A stretch of DNA of 27,026 bases from a bacterium (lineage in GTDB: Bacteria > Cyanobacteriota > Vampirovibrionia > Gastranaerophilales > UBA9971). A program made the translations under genes and the position numbers. The DNA lies in the NCBI GenBank assembly GCA_037147175.1, contig JBAWVS010000033.1, forward strand, positions 1 to 27,026. The letters run 5' to 3'. This document shows, piece after piece, positions 13,882 through 22,667 of this stretch. Position 1 is the stretch's first letter, and each line of letters begins with the position of its first letter. The notes under the pieces are model-generated. The model had not been told where the DNA came from. It saw nothing but the letters and a program-made list of their open reading frames with translations, and ran no database searches.

Positions 13882-14991
13882 TTACCGTAAAATTTTATTT
13901 ACTAAATTCCTAATTTTCATAATAGTTTTCTTGGTCTGAAAAGTTGTTATATTGAACAAAATTTCTTCATAATTAGAAAACCAGTTTTTATAAGGCTCAG
14001 AGCCTCTGCCAAAGTCGAATTTCTCTGTATTATGAGGTGATAAGTTCCAAGCTTTGCCGTTTACATCTTCCTCTTTTGTTTCTAATGAAAATATTTCTGA
14101 AATTAAGTCATACAAAAGAACTTTTCCCGGAGAAATTTGTTTATAATTTATGTCGTAAGTCGGCATACTTGACCAGAATTTTTTGGCAGAATCCATAAAT
14201 CCAAAGTGATATGCAACTGTTTTGTCTGATTTTTCCAGCGATAACCTTGATAAAACACTAAAATCAGTATTTAGAACTAAATCCTGCAAAAAATCAGCTA
14301 TTTTAGGCTTTTTGGAAAATAAACCGCCGCCCCATCTTGCTTTGTGAAATTCTATAAATTCTTCCACGTATTCTTTTTTTCTTTCAGCCTGAAATTCGAA
14401 TTTTAAGGCTTCTCCAAAAAGCTTAACAGCATTGTTTTTGCATCTTGTATTATCGTCTTTTTGTTTTCTTTTAAAACCGAATTTATCTTTTAAAATAACC
14501 GGCTTTGTTTCTAAGACATGGGAAACTTGCCTGATTCCTCTCTGGGAGAATCTTTTAACTATAGTTTTACCAAATTCTGATTCACTGTTTACGTACCTGA
14601 AATTTATTTCCAGCTTGTTATGCTGCAAATAATCAATTAATTCATCAATATTTTCAGTTTTCTGATACAGGATATTTAACTCATCATACAAATCTGGTTT
14701 TGTGCCAATAAGTGTCAGCCTGCCTCCTCTGATGTAAAAAGGGGCTAAGAGTACAAGCTCATTGTTTTTCCAGAGAGTAATAACAGATAATTTTTGTTTT
14801 TTCCCGAAATGCTTAAACCAGATACTGCACCATTCATAAGACAAATTATAATTTGCCCCTTTGTTATAAAGTTTTTTCCAGTTATTAGAAAGAATTTCAT
14901 CGTTAAAGTTGTGAAATGCCTTGAATCCGTCAGGAATTGCCGTATTAATAATTTGATTTTTAATTTTTTCAGAAGTTTCCTGCATATTCAC
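13882..14991 (-). CDS. CelD/BcsL-type GNAT acyltransferase
   Basis: A 369-residue protein resembling the CelD/BcsL acetyltransferase family (GNAT fold) often found with polysaccharide synthesis genes. Typical elements are the N-terminal YNLSYEWCSIWFKHFG, LVLLAPFYIRGGRLTLIG, and the C-terminal half with FIEFHKARWGG, VAYHFGFMDSAKKFWSSMP, YDINYKQISPGKVLLYDLI. The function would be acyl transfer to a glycan or precursor; the substrate is unknown. The start may be GTG at 14991 or ATG at 14985; neither has a strong SD. It follows the DUF1919-like gene by 17 bp, so the pair form a small operon, probably for surface-glycan modification. Confidence 0.75.
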   Translation of the reverse strand: MNMQETSEKIKNQIINTAIPDGFKAFHNFNDEILSNNWKKLYNKGANYNLSYEWCSIWFKHFGKKQKLSVITLWKNNELVLLAPFYIRGGRLTLIGTKPDLYDELNILYQKTENIDELIDYLQHNKLEINFRYVNSESEFGKTIVKRFSQRGIRQVSHVLETKPVILKDKFGFKRKQKDDNTRCKNNAVKLFGEALKFEFQAERKKEYVEEFIEFHKARWGGGLFSKKPKIADFLQDLVLNTDFSVLSRLSLEKSDKTVAYHFGFMDSAKKFWSSMPTYDINYKQISPGKVLLYDLISEIFSLETKEEDVNGKAWNLSPHNTEKFDFGRGSEPYKNWFSNYEEILFNITTFQTKKTIMKIRNLVNKILR

Positions 14992-15008
14992 CGCAATTAT
15001 TTTATCTT

Positions 15009-15902
15009 TTATCTATTGTTATTGAACCATTCTATAAAGTCAAAATTATAAAAAGTAGTTGAATTGGTGTATTCCCAAAAGTGTTGATATTCAGGAGTTA
15101 TTATCCTCCAATATTTCAAATTTAAACAATCTTTGTTTTCAAAATCAAAATTAGTAACAAGCAGCTTATTTTTAATTTTCAAATTAACAAACCTATTTGC
15201 CAAACTTTCTGAGTTATCTGATTTTTCAAGTTTCATTACTACAAAAAAATTGTCTTTATTGAAGCGCTGCAATCTTTCTTCCCATTTTAGTCTTGCATAT
15301 TTTTGCGATTTAGAATGATTAAAATAGATTTTTATATCATCTAACAATCCGACAGGATAAGCCAGATTATAATCATCCTTGAATGTCAGTGGACATGATA
15401 AGTAATAATCTAAATTTTCCAATAATTTAATAAAATCTTCGTCTTCAAAATACATCCAGCAAAACGGAGATTTATAGTTCAAATCCAATTTTTTGTATAA
15501 ATTTGCGCCAAAACATTGATTGTTAATTATACTCATTTCTTTATTAATCAATCTATTTTTATCGTAATCTATAGATTTTAAATAAATATTCGAATCCAGC
15601 ATTTTAATGTTATAAAACACTTTAAGGTCTTTTATGTTGAATTTTGCAATTTGTTCATAAATAGAAGCCCTATGTTTTACAGAACTGATAAAAACTGAAT
15701 TAACCTCTAAATCTTTAATTGAGTCAACAGGTAAAATAGGAATATTATTAATTTTATAACCCTGTTCAAATTTATTATTTGTTAAAATAGCAATTACTTC
15801 GTAATTTTCTTCATTAATATGATAAAGTGAATCAAAAATATTTGTTTCACCGTTTAAAATTACCAGTTTATCTCTATTTTTAACTATGTTGTCTTGTTGC
15901 AT
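15009..15902 (-). CDS. DUF1919-like protein, probable exopolysaccharide modification
   Basis: A 297-residue protein. The N-terminal 110 residues look like a Rossmann-type domain of the kind that precedes sugar-modifying enzymes (KLVILNGETNIFDSLYHI, ILPVDSIKDL). The rest matches the DUF1919 pattern: IINNQCFGANLYKKL, SPFCWMYFEDEDFIKLLENL, YPVGLLDDIKIYFNH, KWEERLQRFNKDNFFVVMKL. DUF1919 genes usually lie in capsule or exopolysaccharide loci; the reaction is unknown to me. ATG 15902 is preferred to an in-frame TTG at 15950 because AGAAGGA sits just upstream of it and the TTG overlaps the -35 box of the likely promoter. Confidence 0.75.
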   Translation of the reverse strand: MQQDNIVKNRDKLVILNGETNIFDSLYHINEENYEVIAILTNNKFEQGYKINNIPILPVDSIKDLEVNSVFISSVKHRASIYEQIAKFNIKDLKVFYNIKMLDSNIYLKSIDYDKNRLINKEMSIINNQCFGANLYKKLDLNYKSPFCWMYFEDEDFIKLLENLDYYLSCPLTFKDDYNLAYPVGLLDDIKIYFNHSKSQKYARLKWEERLQRFNKDNFFVVMKLEKSDNSESLANRFVNLKIKNKLLVTNFDFENKDCLNLKYWRIITPEYQHFWEYTNSTTFYNFDFIEWFNNNR

Positions 15903-15921
15903 ATTATATCCTTCTTTTAAA

Positions 15922-15950
15922 ATTATTATTATAGCGTGTGCATTTGTCAA
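15922..15950 (-). promoter_or_regulatory. Promoter of the DUF1919-CelD pair
   Basis: On the minus strand TTGACA (15945-15950), 17-bp spacer, AATAAT (15922-15927), 20 bp before the SD/start of the 15902 gene. Confidence 0.5.
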
Positions 15951-16025
15951 TATATTTATTTAATCGGCATTATTTAAGATATAATTAATTGCCGGTCCTG
16001 CAAAACCAAATATAGGAATATCGCT

Positions 16026-17159
16026 GTGATAGACGTCAACGAAATAAGAAAAAACTTTCCTGTAACAAAAAACCTGATTTATCTGGATCATGCTGCTGTA
16101 GCACCTCTTCATAACGCTTCAAAAGCGGTCCTTGAAGAATATACAGAACATTTTTTGAATCAGGGTATAAAAAATTATACTTACTGGTACGAAAAAACTG
16201 AAAAGATAAGGGAAAATTTCGCAAAGTTTATAGGTGCAGACCCCTCAGAAATTGCTTTTATAAAAAGTACATCAGCAGGTTTATCGATATTTGCCAACGG
16301 AATAAACTTTAAGGAAGGCGATAATATAATAATTCCAGAAATAGAATTTCCTTCTAATGTGTATCCGTGGCTTAATTTGCAAAAAAAAGGCGTAAATGTA
16401 AAATTTTTAAATTGCGATAATGGAATAATTGACACCTGCAAACTCGAAAGTCTTATAGATGAGAAAACACGTGTTGTTTCAGTCAGCTGGGTACAATTTA
16501 CAAACGGTTATAAAGCGGATTTAGCCCAAATCTCTAAAATCTGTCACAACAAATCAAACCAATACGGCAGAAAAATATATTTTTGCGTAGATGCAATACA
16601 GGGCTTAGGGGCATTAAAACTTGAAGTAAACGAAATAGACATTGATTTTTTGGCGGCAGATGGGCATAAGTGGTTTCTTGCCGCAGAAGGCGCAGGGTTT
16701 TTGTACTGTAATAAAAATATTCTTGACGAAATCCATCCCGTAACTGTCGGCTGGAAAAGCGTAATAAATCCGTTGGATTTTACAAATATCCATTTTGATC
16801 TGGAAAAATCTGCCAAGAAATTTGAAGAAGGAAGCATGAATTTGCCGGGGATTCTTACATTAGGAGCAAGTCTGGAGCTTTTTAACAAATACGGCATTAA
16901 TAATATAGAAAACAGAATTTTAAGTCTTTCAAAATATGCCTGCACTCTTCTTGAGAAGAAAAATATTGAATTGCTTACAATAAACGAAGATTTTTGTAGG
17001 TCGGGAATTATTTCTTTTAAAACAAAAAATATTAATGCTGATTTTGAAAAACTTGTACAGCAAAATATACAAGTTTCAAAACGTGGAAATGCATTAAGGA
17101 TATCTCCGCATGTATATAATACTGTACATGAAATTGAAAACTTTGTTGACAATTTATAA
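16026..17159 (+). CDS. Class V aminotransferase (PLP-dependent), not a canonical cysteine desulfurase
   Basis: A 377-residue fold-type I PLP enzyme. Its landmarks are the N-terminal YLDHAAVAPL (19-28), IKSTSAGLSIFANG (79-92), the pyridine-binding Asp189 in VDAIQGLG, and the Schiff-base Lys215 in ADGHKWFLAAEGAG. The C-terminal region has SKRGNALRISPHVYNT where SufS/Csd desulfurases carry their RxGxHCA catalytic-Cys motif. It therefore resembles the isopenicillin-N-epimerase/selenocysteine-lyase-like branch, and the substrate is unknown. The start is GTG at 16026 with AGGA about 8 nt upstream. Monocistronic by appearance. Confidence 0.85.
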   Translation: MIDVNEIRKNFPVTKNLIYLDHAAVAPLHNASKAVLEEYTEHFLNQGIKNYTYWYEKTEKIRENFAKFIGADPSEIAFIKSTSAGLSIFANGINFKEGDNIIIPEIEFPSNVYPWLNLQKKGVNVKFLNCDNGIIDTCKLESLIDEKTRVVSVSWVQFTNGYKADLAQISKICHNKSNQYGRKIYFCVDAIQGLGALKLEVNEIDIDFLAADGHKWFLAAEGAGFLYCNKNILDEIHPVTVGWKSVINPLDFTNIHFDLEKSAKKFEEGSMNLPGILTLGASLELFNKYGINNIENRILSLSKYACTLLEKKNIELLTINEDFCRSGIISFKTKNINADFEKLVQQNIQVSKRGNALRISPHVYNTVHEIENFVDNL

Positions 17160-17370
17160 TTCTTAATATTTTTTATAATAATTATAAACAATGATTGTGA
17201 TTACATAATCATCAATTTAATAATCAGAATGCAGTGTTATACCACTTTATAAATTTTATTTAACTTATCGACAGTTTTAATATTTGAGAATGATTTAAAC
17301 AACTGATATTGATTTTTAGACACATTTGAGAGATAAAATATTGTATTACAAAACAATGTGTACATCATTA

Positions 17371-17435
17371 TTTACAAATCAATTTATACATTGTAAATAC
17401 TGATTAATATTAATTAGTATAAATCACTAAAGTGA
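17371..17435. promoter_or_regulatory. Cluster of three dyads upstream of the RHH-like gene
   Basis: Three inverted repeats in 65 bp ahead of the ATG at 17451: TTTACAA/TTGTAAA (17371-17377, 17391-17397), a contiguous 24-bp palindrome (ATACTGATTAAT at 17397-17408 with ATTAATTAGTAT at 17409-17420, one mismatched pair), and TCACT-AA-AGTGA (17424-17435). TTTACA (17371-17376) and TAAATA (17394-17399) with 17-bp spacing could be the promoter. The arrangement suggests operator sites, perhaps for autoregulation. The rest of 17160-17450 holds no gene that I can support. Confidence 0.45.
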
Positions 17436-17450
17436 GTAAATGGGGTTGAG

Positions 17451-17648
17451 ATGACTGAGAGAAAAATATCGAAAAGAGGACCGAATAAAAAACCGGGCTT
17501 TAGACAAGAATTGAGAGTTACCCCGTTAGTTGAAAATGTTTTCAACAAGCTGAGAGAAAAATATGCTTTAAAAAATAATTCAGAAGCATTGCATAAAATA
17601 GCAGAAATTTATTTTAGTGTTACAGATGACTTACAAGGCAATATTTAA
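17451..17648 (+). CDS. Small ribbon-helix-helix-like DNA-binding protein
   Basis: A 65-residue protein with a basic N-terminus (MTERKISKRGPNKKPGFR), a short strand (QELRVTP), a helix (LVENVFNKLREKY), a turn with conserved-looking NNS and a second helix (EALHKIAEIYF). This order is that of a ribbon-helix-helix (CopG/Arc-like) repressor, though I cannot confirm the fold. The ATG has GGGGTTGAG upstream. It is a single-gene unit between a dyad-rich upstream region and a strong terminator; no toxin partner is adjacent. Confidence 0.6.
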   Translation: MTERKISKRGPNKKPGFRQELRVTPLVENVFNKLREKYALKNNSEALHKIAEIYFSVTDDLQGNI

Positions 17649-17663
17649 ATCTTAAAACCGAAT

Positions 17664-17710
17664 AAAAGAAGAAAAAGACTCTAATATTTTTACAGTCTTT
17701 TTCTTCTTTT
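17664..17710 (+). terminator. Intrinsic terminator of the RHH-like gene
   Basis: A perfect 17-bp stem (17664-17680 with 17694-17710, 13-nt loop) whose distal arm is itself T-rich. It separates the small regulator from recN. Confidence 0.8.
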
Positions 17711-17780
17711 TATATGTTAAAATAACCTTGAGGTAGGGACTTATCCCAATCTGTAATAAGAAAAGATTTAACGGTTTAGA

Positions 17781-19484
17781 ATGATTAAAACCTTAATTAT
17801 AAAAGACTTTGTTTTGATTGAAGAGCTGCAAATCAGCTTTGATAAAGGCTTAAACGTACTTATCGGAGAAACAGGTTCAGGAAAAAGTATAATTATTGAT
17901 GCGATTGATCTTGCATTTGGTGCGAGAGCTTCCAAAGATCAAATCAGAACAGGTGCGAGCAAGTCTTTTATTGAATTAACTATTAAGATTAATGCTGGTT
18001 TTCCTTTTGAGATTCTGGAAGAAAACGGTATCGAAGTCGAAGACGATAAATTGCTTGTTATTTCTCGAGAAATCACTCAAAATGCAACACGTTCCAGAAT
18101 AAACGGAATACTTGTTGCGCAGAATTTTGTCCAAACATTAAGAAGCTTTCTTGTTGATATTCACAGCCAGCACGAAACTTATAACTATATCCATTCAAAA
18201 ACCCATATAGATTTACTTGATAGCCACGGCAGCAGCGAATATAAAGATTTATTAAACAGCTATAAAAATATTTTTTTTGAATATAAATCAATCGCGAAAG
18301 AGCTGGAAATTGCACAGTTGCAAGTCCAAGCAGGATCGCAAAAAATTGATTTTCTTAAATTTCAGATCGAAGAAATCACTGCGGCTAAAATAAAAAATAT
18401 TAATGAATATGATGAGTTAATGAATGAAAGATCAATTTTGATTAATTCGGAAGAATTAAAAGAAGTAACTTTTTCAGGTTATGAACTCCTGTATAATCAG
18501 GATAGCAGTTTGATTGATGTATTGAATTCTCTCAAAAACAAACTAATAAAAGCCTCTAAGTTTGATGAAAATCTGTCAAAACTTGCAGAAATTATTGATT
18601 CAAGTACGGTAAACCTTAAAGAAGCTGCAAATGAACTTAGAGATTACGCAGAAAATCTCGAAACCAACCCTGCAAAGCTTAAAAAACTTGAAGAAAGAAT
18701 TGAACTTCTTTATAAAATAAAGAGAAAATACGGCTCAGAACTATCTGACGTGCTGAAAAATCTCGAAAAGTTCGAAAAAGAACTAAATGAAATTAATTTT
18801 AGCGACGAAAAAATTCAAGAATTATCCAAAAAAGTTGTTGAATTACAAAAAGAAACAGAAATTTTAGCTGAAAAATTAACAGTTTCAAGAGAAAAAATCG
18901 CCTCAACACTTTCAGTGCTGATTGAAAATAGACTAGTTAAACTGGAAATGCCAAAAGTACAGTTTAAAATCAGTATTGAACCTGCAAAAGACCTTTCAAA
19001 CAAAGGCAAAGATGATGTTGAATTTTTAATTTCGCCAAATATCGGAGAGCCTTTAAAACCTCTTTCAAAGATTGCCAGCGGTGGAGAAATTTCAAGGGTT
19101 ATACTTTCTATAAAAACTATATTTGCTCAAGCAGATAAGGTTAATACTGTAATTTTCGACGAAATAGACACAGGAATTAGCGGAAAAACTTCTCAGGCGG
19201 TTGCAGAGTCCGTTGCAGAGCTTGGAATCAGCCAGCAGGTTTTGTGTATAACCCATCAGCCGATTATTGCTGCTATGGCCGATAAACACCTTTATATAAA
19301 GAAAATTCAGGAGAATAACACTACAAATATTATTATTCAAGATTTAAATCAGGATGAAAAAATTAGAGCCCTTGCAGGACTAGCAAGCGGCTCTAATGAT
19401 GATGAAAATTCATTAAATTTTGCAGCTAAACTTCTTGAGCAGGCTGAAAATTTTAAGAACAAATTTAAAACATATATTGTGTAA
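17781..19484 (+). CDS. recN: DNA repair protein RecN
   Basis: A 567-residue SMC-like ATPase (E. coli RecN is 553) acting in recombinational repair of double-strand breaks. Walker A GETGSGKS is at 29-36 in the family context MIKTLIIKDFVLIEEL. A long coiled-coil middle (about 150-380, rich in Lys/Glu/Leu) is followed by the ABC signature ASGGEISRVILSIK (about 432-445) and Walker B TVIFDEIDTGISGK (about 456-469). The His of the switch region is in ITHQPIIAAMAD. The ATG has no strong SD. No LexA-type box that I know is evident in the 70 bp between the upstream terminator and the start. The last 20 bp overlap the convergent porin gene. Confidence 0.96.
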   Translation: MIKTLIIKDFVLIEELQISFDKGLNVLIGETGSGKSIIIDAIDLAFGARASKDQIRTGASKSFIELTIKINAGFPFEILEENGIEVEDDKLLVISREITQNATRSRINGILVAQNFVQTLRSFLVDIHSQHETYNYIHSKTHIDLLDSHGSSEYKDLLNSYKNIFFEYKSIAKELEIAQLQVQAGSQKIDFLKFQIEEITAAKIKNINEYDELMNERSILINSEELKEVTFSGYELLYNQDSSLIDVLNSLKNKLIKASKFDENLSKLAEIIDSSTVNLKEAANELRDYAENLETNPAKLKKLEERIELLYKIKRKYGSELSDVLKNLEKFEKELNEINFSDEKIQELSKKVVELQKETEILAEKLTVSREKIASTLSVLIENRLVKLEMPKVQFKISIEPAKDLSNKGKDDVEFLISPNIGEPLKPLSKIASGGEISRVILSIKTIFAQADKVNTVIFDEIDTGISGKTSQAVAESVAELGISQQVLCITHQPIIAAMADKHLYIKKIQENNTTNIIIQDLNQDEKIRALAGLASGSNDDENSLNFAAKLLEQAENFKNKFKTYIV

Positions 19485-20886
19485 GAATCATCAATCTTTT
19501 ACTGTCTTTACCTGCTTGATTGCTAACAGCAACGGCATCCATTTGAAGTTTGATATTATTTCCCGCAAAGAAATAATTTGTGCCTAAAGTGTATTCTGTA
19601 TTGCAATTTTGTTTATTGCTGGGGTTAAAGATGTCATATTTAGCTAATAATTGGATTTTTGGAGAAAAATCATAAGTGGTTTCAGCGAACATACCTTTTG
19701 CAATTTGGTTTAGAGCTGTATATCCACGTTTGTAAGCCCATTCACTTTTAAAGCCCACTTTTTTGTATTTGTAAGCTAATAATGCACTGTAAGTTTGAGA
19801 TTCATATCTTGTTGAAGTAGCAGTATTTGTTGTGTTTCCATTATTCTGTCTATAAGCACCGCCGCCTAATTCAAGTTTTCCATATTGAGGTGATTTGTAT
19901 AACGGTTTTGCCGTAATCCATCCGCCTATAGCTAAATCATTTGAATAATCTTTATAGTTTTGTCCTGCTCCGTTATAAGTCCCTAAAGTATAATCAAATA
20001 AAGGCCAGTTTCCTACAATTTTAATACCCATATCTCTGTAATTGCTTAAATTTCTTGAGATTTGAGATCTTTCTATTGTATCAAGTGCATAGGGTGATAA
20101 TGTGCCTTCTATGCCTATAGGTATCCTGTTTTGACCGAGGACTACTGTATGATGTTTGATTATATCAGTGGAAACATATATATCACCAATAGTTCCTCCA
20201 GTGGTAGTTGTAGATGTAGAGCCACCCCAGGTGGTTGATGGAACATACTGTGCGTAATAATTTAAGTGCGGAGCCATTTTCCCCGAAATGCGCAAGTCAG
20301 AAAGAGGTATTGAGAAGTTAGGAGGGAATGAAGAACTGTCGGCTCCTTTTTGCGCAATACCATTATATCTTAACTGTATACCCCCGTTAATCTTAAAATC
20401 TTCACCAAATCCATATTTAAGCGTTTTAGTATTTGATTTTTCAATGTTGCTGACAGATCCCTGCAATTTGCCTACAGAATCTTCTAAAACAGCAACTCTT
20501 CCTGTAAGTGCTGTTATTTCTTCAGAAAGTTCATTTTTAAGTATATCAATCTGAGTTTTTTCAGAATCATCAAGGCTTAATTTTTCCTGCTCTACTTTTC
20601 CAATCAAATTAACAAGAATAACAGCAGCTTCATTTCTCGTTAAAGGCTTTGAACCGTCAAATTTTTCTCCTGCATCACCTACCAGTAAACCGTATTTTCT
20701 GGTAATATTTTCCAATGATTTGTAAGCCCAGTTTCCGCTTTGAATTTCTTTTGCAGTAATATTGACTGCCGGCTTAAAATTTGCTTGTGAGTTTTGCAAT
20801 TCGTCAAGCGAAATACTTTTTGCAAGAACCGGTGAACATAATACTAACAGGGCAATTGAGGCAGGTAAAAAAATTTTTGATTTCAT
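19465..20886 (-). CDS. Outer-membrane porin with SLH domain (cyanobacterial OprB type)
   Basis: A 473-residue exported protein. The signal peptide is residues 1-22, with cleavage after PVLA. An SLH domain follows at about 50-98 (GNWAYKSLENITRKYGLLVG ... LTRNEAAVILVNLIGKV), which binds the peptidoglycan-linked polymer. A coiled coil (about 98-150) spans the periplasm, and a beta-barrel of alternating hydrophobic/aromatic strands from about 160 ends in the C-terminal Phe expected of BAM substrates. This layout is the hallmark of cyanobacterial-lineage porins and allows small-solute diffusion. The ATG at 20886 has AAGGA 7-8 nt upstream. The gene ends 20 bp inside the convergent recN with no terminator between them. 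Confidence 0.92.
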   Translation of the reverse strand: MKSKIFLPASIALLVLCSPVLAKSISLDELQNSQANFKPAVNITAKEIQSGNWAYKSLENITRKYGLLVGDAGEKFDGSKPLTRNEAAVILVNLIGKVEQEKLSLDDSEKTQIDILKNELSEEITALTGRVAVLEDSVGKLQGSVSNIEKSNTKTLKYGFGEDFKINGGIQLRYNGIAQKGADSSSFPPNFSIPLSDLRISGKMAPHLNYYAQYVPSTTWGGSTSTTTTGGTIGDIYVSTDIIKHHTVVLGQNRIPIGIEGTLSPYALDTIERSQISRNLSNYRDMGIKIVGNWPLFDYTLGTYNGAGQNYKDYSNDLAIGGWITAKPLYKSPQYGKLELGGGAYRQNNGNTTNTATSTRYESQTYSALLAYKYKKVGFKSEWAYKRGYTALNQIAKGMFAETTYDFSPKIQLLAKYDIFNPSNKQNCNTEYTLGTNYFFAGNNIKLQMDAVAVSNQAGKDSKRLMILTQYMF

Positions 20887-21055
20887 TGATTATCCTTCAA
20901 TTATTTGTTTACTAAAGTATACATGTTTGAGTATAATTAATACTACTGCATGTAAAGTATTTTGCATATATTTGTTTCTAAAGATTATTATCCTAAACAG
21001 TTTATTCTATGAACCAATCATGTATAATAAATTTTAATCCGGAAAATCTAAAATT

Positions 21056-21544
21056 ATGAAAAAAATAGCAACTATAACAATTTCTATACTCATGCTACTT
21101 GTTTGTCAGCTAAAAATTTCTAGTGCTAACGAACTAAAACTAAATAAATATGATTTTGGAATAATTAATAATCAAAAATTTTTTCTTAATGTAGCAGATA
21201 CACCTGAAAAAAAAATTCAGGGATTAATGTACATAGACAAAATTGCAGAAGATCAGGGAATGATATTTTTATTTAAAAACCCTGATTATAAAAATTTTTG
21301 GATGAAAAATATGAAAATTTCTCTGGATATAGTCTTTCTTTATAATGATAAAATTGTTACAATATATAAAGAAGTTCCTGTTTGTGAAAAAGATCCCTGT
21401 CCTCTTTATGTTTCAAAATATAAAATTGATACAGTTTTAGAATTTCAAAAGGGATTTTGTGAAAAATTTAATATAAAAATAGGCGATAAAATAAAATTAA
21501 GCAAGGATATTAAATTAATAAAATCAGGATTAAAAGATAATTAA
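21056..21544 (+). CDS. Exported DUF192-family protein
   Basis: A 162-residue protein with a signal peptide (about 1-24, cleavage near SSA) and the DUF192 signature: GLMYIDKIAEDQGMIFLF followed by NFWMKNMKISLDIVFLYNDK. The family is small, beta-rich and often secreted; its biochemical role is not established to my knowledge. The ATG at 21056 has only a distant GGA upstream. It is followed after 25 bp by a second exported protein, and the two are probably co-transcribed. Confidence 0.85.
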   Translation: MKKIATITISILMLLVCQLKISSANELKLNKYDFGIINNQKFFLNVADTPEKKIQGLMYIDKIAEDQGMIFLFKNPDYKNFWMKNMKISLDIVFLYNDKIVTIYKEVPVCEKDPCPLYVSKYKIDTVLEFQKGFCEKFNIKIGDKIKLSKDIKLIKSGLKDN

Positions 21545-21569
21545 TCATCTTTATCAAAAGGATAAAAAA

Positions 21570-21929
21570 ATGAAAAACAATAAATCACTTACAAAAGTTT
21601 TTTCGATTTTTATGTTGTTAACGGGAATTTTGCTTAGTTCTGTTACTTATGCAGCTCAACAGCAAGTTGTTCTATTTTGCTCAAGCTGGAATTTAAAATG
21701 CAGAGAAGCGAGAAACGCCTGTTCTACAGCGGCAAATCATCTTAATATAGGTTTTATTGATCTTGATATTGATTTTGCAGCTTCACAACAAAAAGCCAAT
21801 GCTTTGGGACTGGATTTTCCGTCTTCAATTCCATATATTTATATTCTGGATAACAAAAAAGTTATACAAGCGAAATTGTACAATGGTGAAACGGCACAGG
21901 AATTAGAACGAATTATAACATGGGAATAA
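21570..21929 (+). CDS. Exported thioredoxin-like protein lacking the first active-site cysteine
   Basis: A 119-residue protein with a signal peptide (about 1-28, cleavage near YAA) and a compact thioredoxin-like fold: VVLFCSSWNLKCREARNAC aligns with the thioredoxin strand and WCxxC helix, and PSSIPYIYILDN gives the cis-Pro loop. In place of WCGPC it has WNLKC, so only the second cysteine of the CXXC remains, with extra cysteines before (FCSS) and after (RNAC). This argues against a standard oxidoreductase and for a binding or one-cysteine role. AAGGA supports the ATG. It lies behind the DUF192 gene. Confidence 0.75.
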   Translation: MKNNKSLTKVFSIFMLLTGILLSSVTYAAQQQVVLFCSSWNLKCREARNACSTAANHLNIGFIDLDIDFAASQQKANALGLDFPSSIPYIYILDNKKVIQAKLYNGETAQELERIITWE

Positions 21930-21936
21930 CCTGGCA

Positions 21937-22491
21937 TTAAAGCATTTCTGCAAATTCTGACAGTGAGTTTACAGAAAAAATTTCTGCGTCATTTTCATTC
22001 TTTTTTAATGTAACTTTAATAGCGTACATCCCTGCATTTTTACCAAATTGTATGTCAGAAGAAGTATCACCGACCATTATTGATTTTTTGAAATCAACCT
22101 CGGGGAAATCCTGCTTTGCTTTCAATGCTGAACCAATTTCAGGTTTTCTGCATCCGCAATTTTCACCTCGATCATGAGGACAAAAATATATTTTGTCTAT
22201 TCTTCCGCCCGAATTGTTGATGCCGTCTATCATAAAACCATGAACCAATTCAAGATCATTTTCAGTCATAATTTTTCTTGCAATGCCGCGTTGATTTGTA
22301 ACGATAAAAATTCTCCCAAAAACATCTGAGAATTTTTTAATTGCTTCAGGCACTCCTGTGAGAAATTCAAATTCGGAAATGTTTTTGACGTAATCGTCAA
22401 CCAGTCTTTTATTTATCACACCGTCTCTGTCAAGAAACAATGTCCAGCTTTTATCTATATTTAAATTTTTCAAATCTTTAATTACTCGCAT
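21937..22491 (-). CDS. gmhB: D-glycero-D-manno-heptose 1,7-bisphosphate phosphatase-like HAD enzyme
   Basis: A 184-residue HAD-IIIA phosphatase. The nucleophile motif LFLDRDGVIN gives Asp21 and Asp23, IFIVTNQRGIAR is motif II, the zinc-binding insert is CPHDRGENCGCRKP, and MVGDTSSDIQFGKNAG is motif IV. This pattern is GmhB, which removes the 7-phosphate during ADP-heptose synthesis for LPS, although the same family includes HisB-type histidinol phosphatase. No other heptose gene is in view. The start is taken as ATG 22491; an in-frame TTG directly precedes it. It ends 7 bp from the convergent thioredoxin-like gene. Confidence 0.87.
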   Translation of the reverse strand: MRVIKDLKNLNIDKSWTLFLDRDGVINKRLVDDYVKNISEFEFLTGVPEAIKKFSDVFGRIFIVTNQRGIARKIMTENDLELVHGFMIDGINNSGGRIDKIYFCPHDRGENCGCRKPEIGSALKAKQDFPEVDFKKSIMVGDTSSDIQFGKNAGMYAIKVTLKKNENDAEIFSVNSLSEFAEML

Positions 22492-22667
22492 CAAATTAAT
22501 CTTTTGTTACAATTACTCTACTTAAATTATTTTACATTAAAAAAAATAATTATCATACAAAAATATGCCTAAATGCAGTTATATCAAGAAAAAATCTTTA
22601 TATAAAAAACATAATATTAAGTTTTAAATATTGTATATTTTACACTTATTTTAATAATTGTAAAGAT

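Noticed and set aside
16026-17159. Calling the class V aminotransferase a SufS/Csd cysteine desulfurase
   Set aside because: The C-terminal catalytic-Cys motif (RxGxHCA) is replaced by SKRGNALRISP, and no suf/isc genes are adjacent.
17711-17780. GGGA-CTTA-TCCC dyad upstream of recN as an SOS box
   Set aside because: It does not match any LexA site I know, and the arms are only 4 bp.
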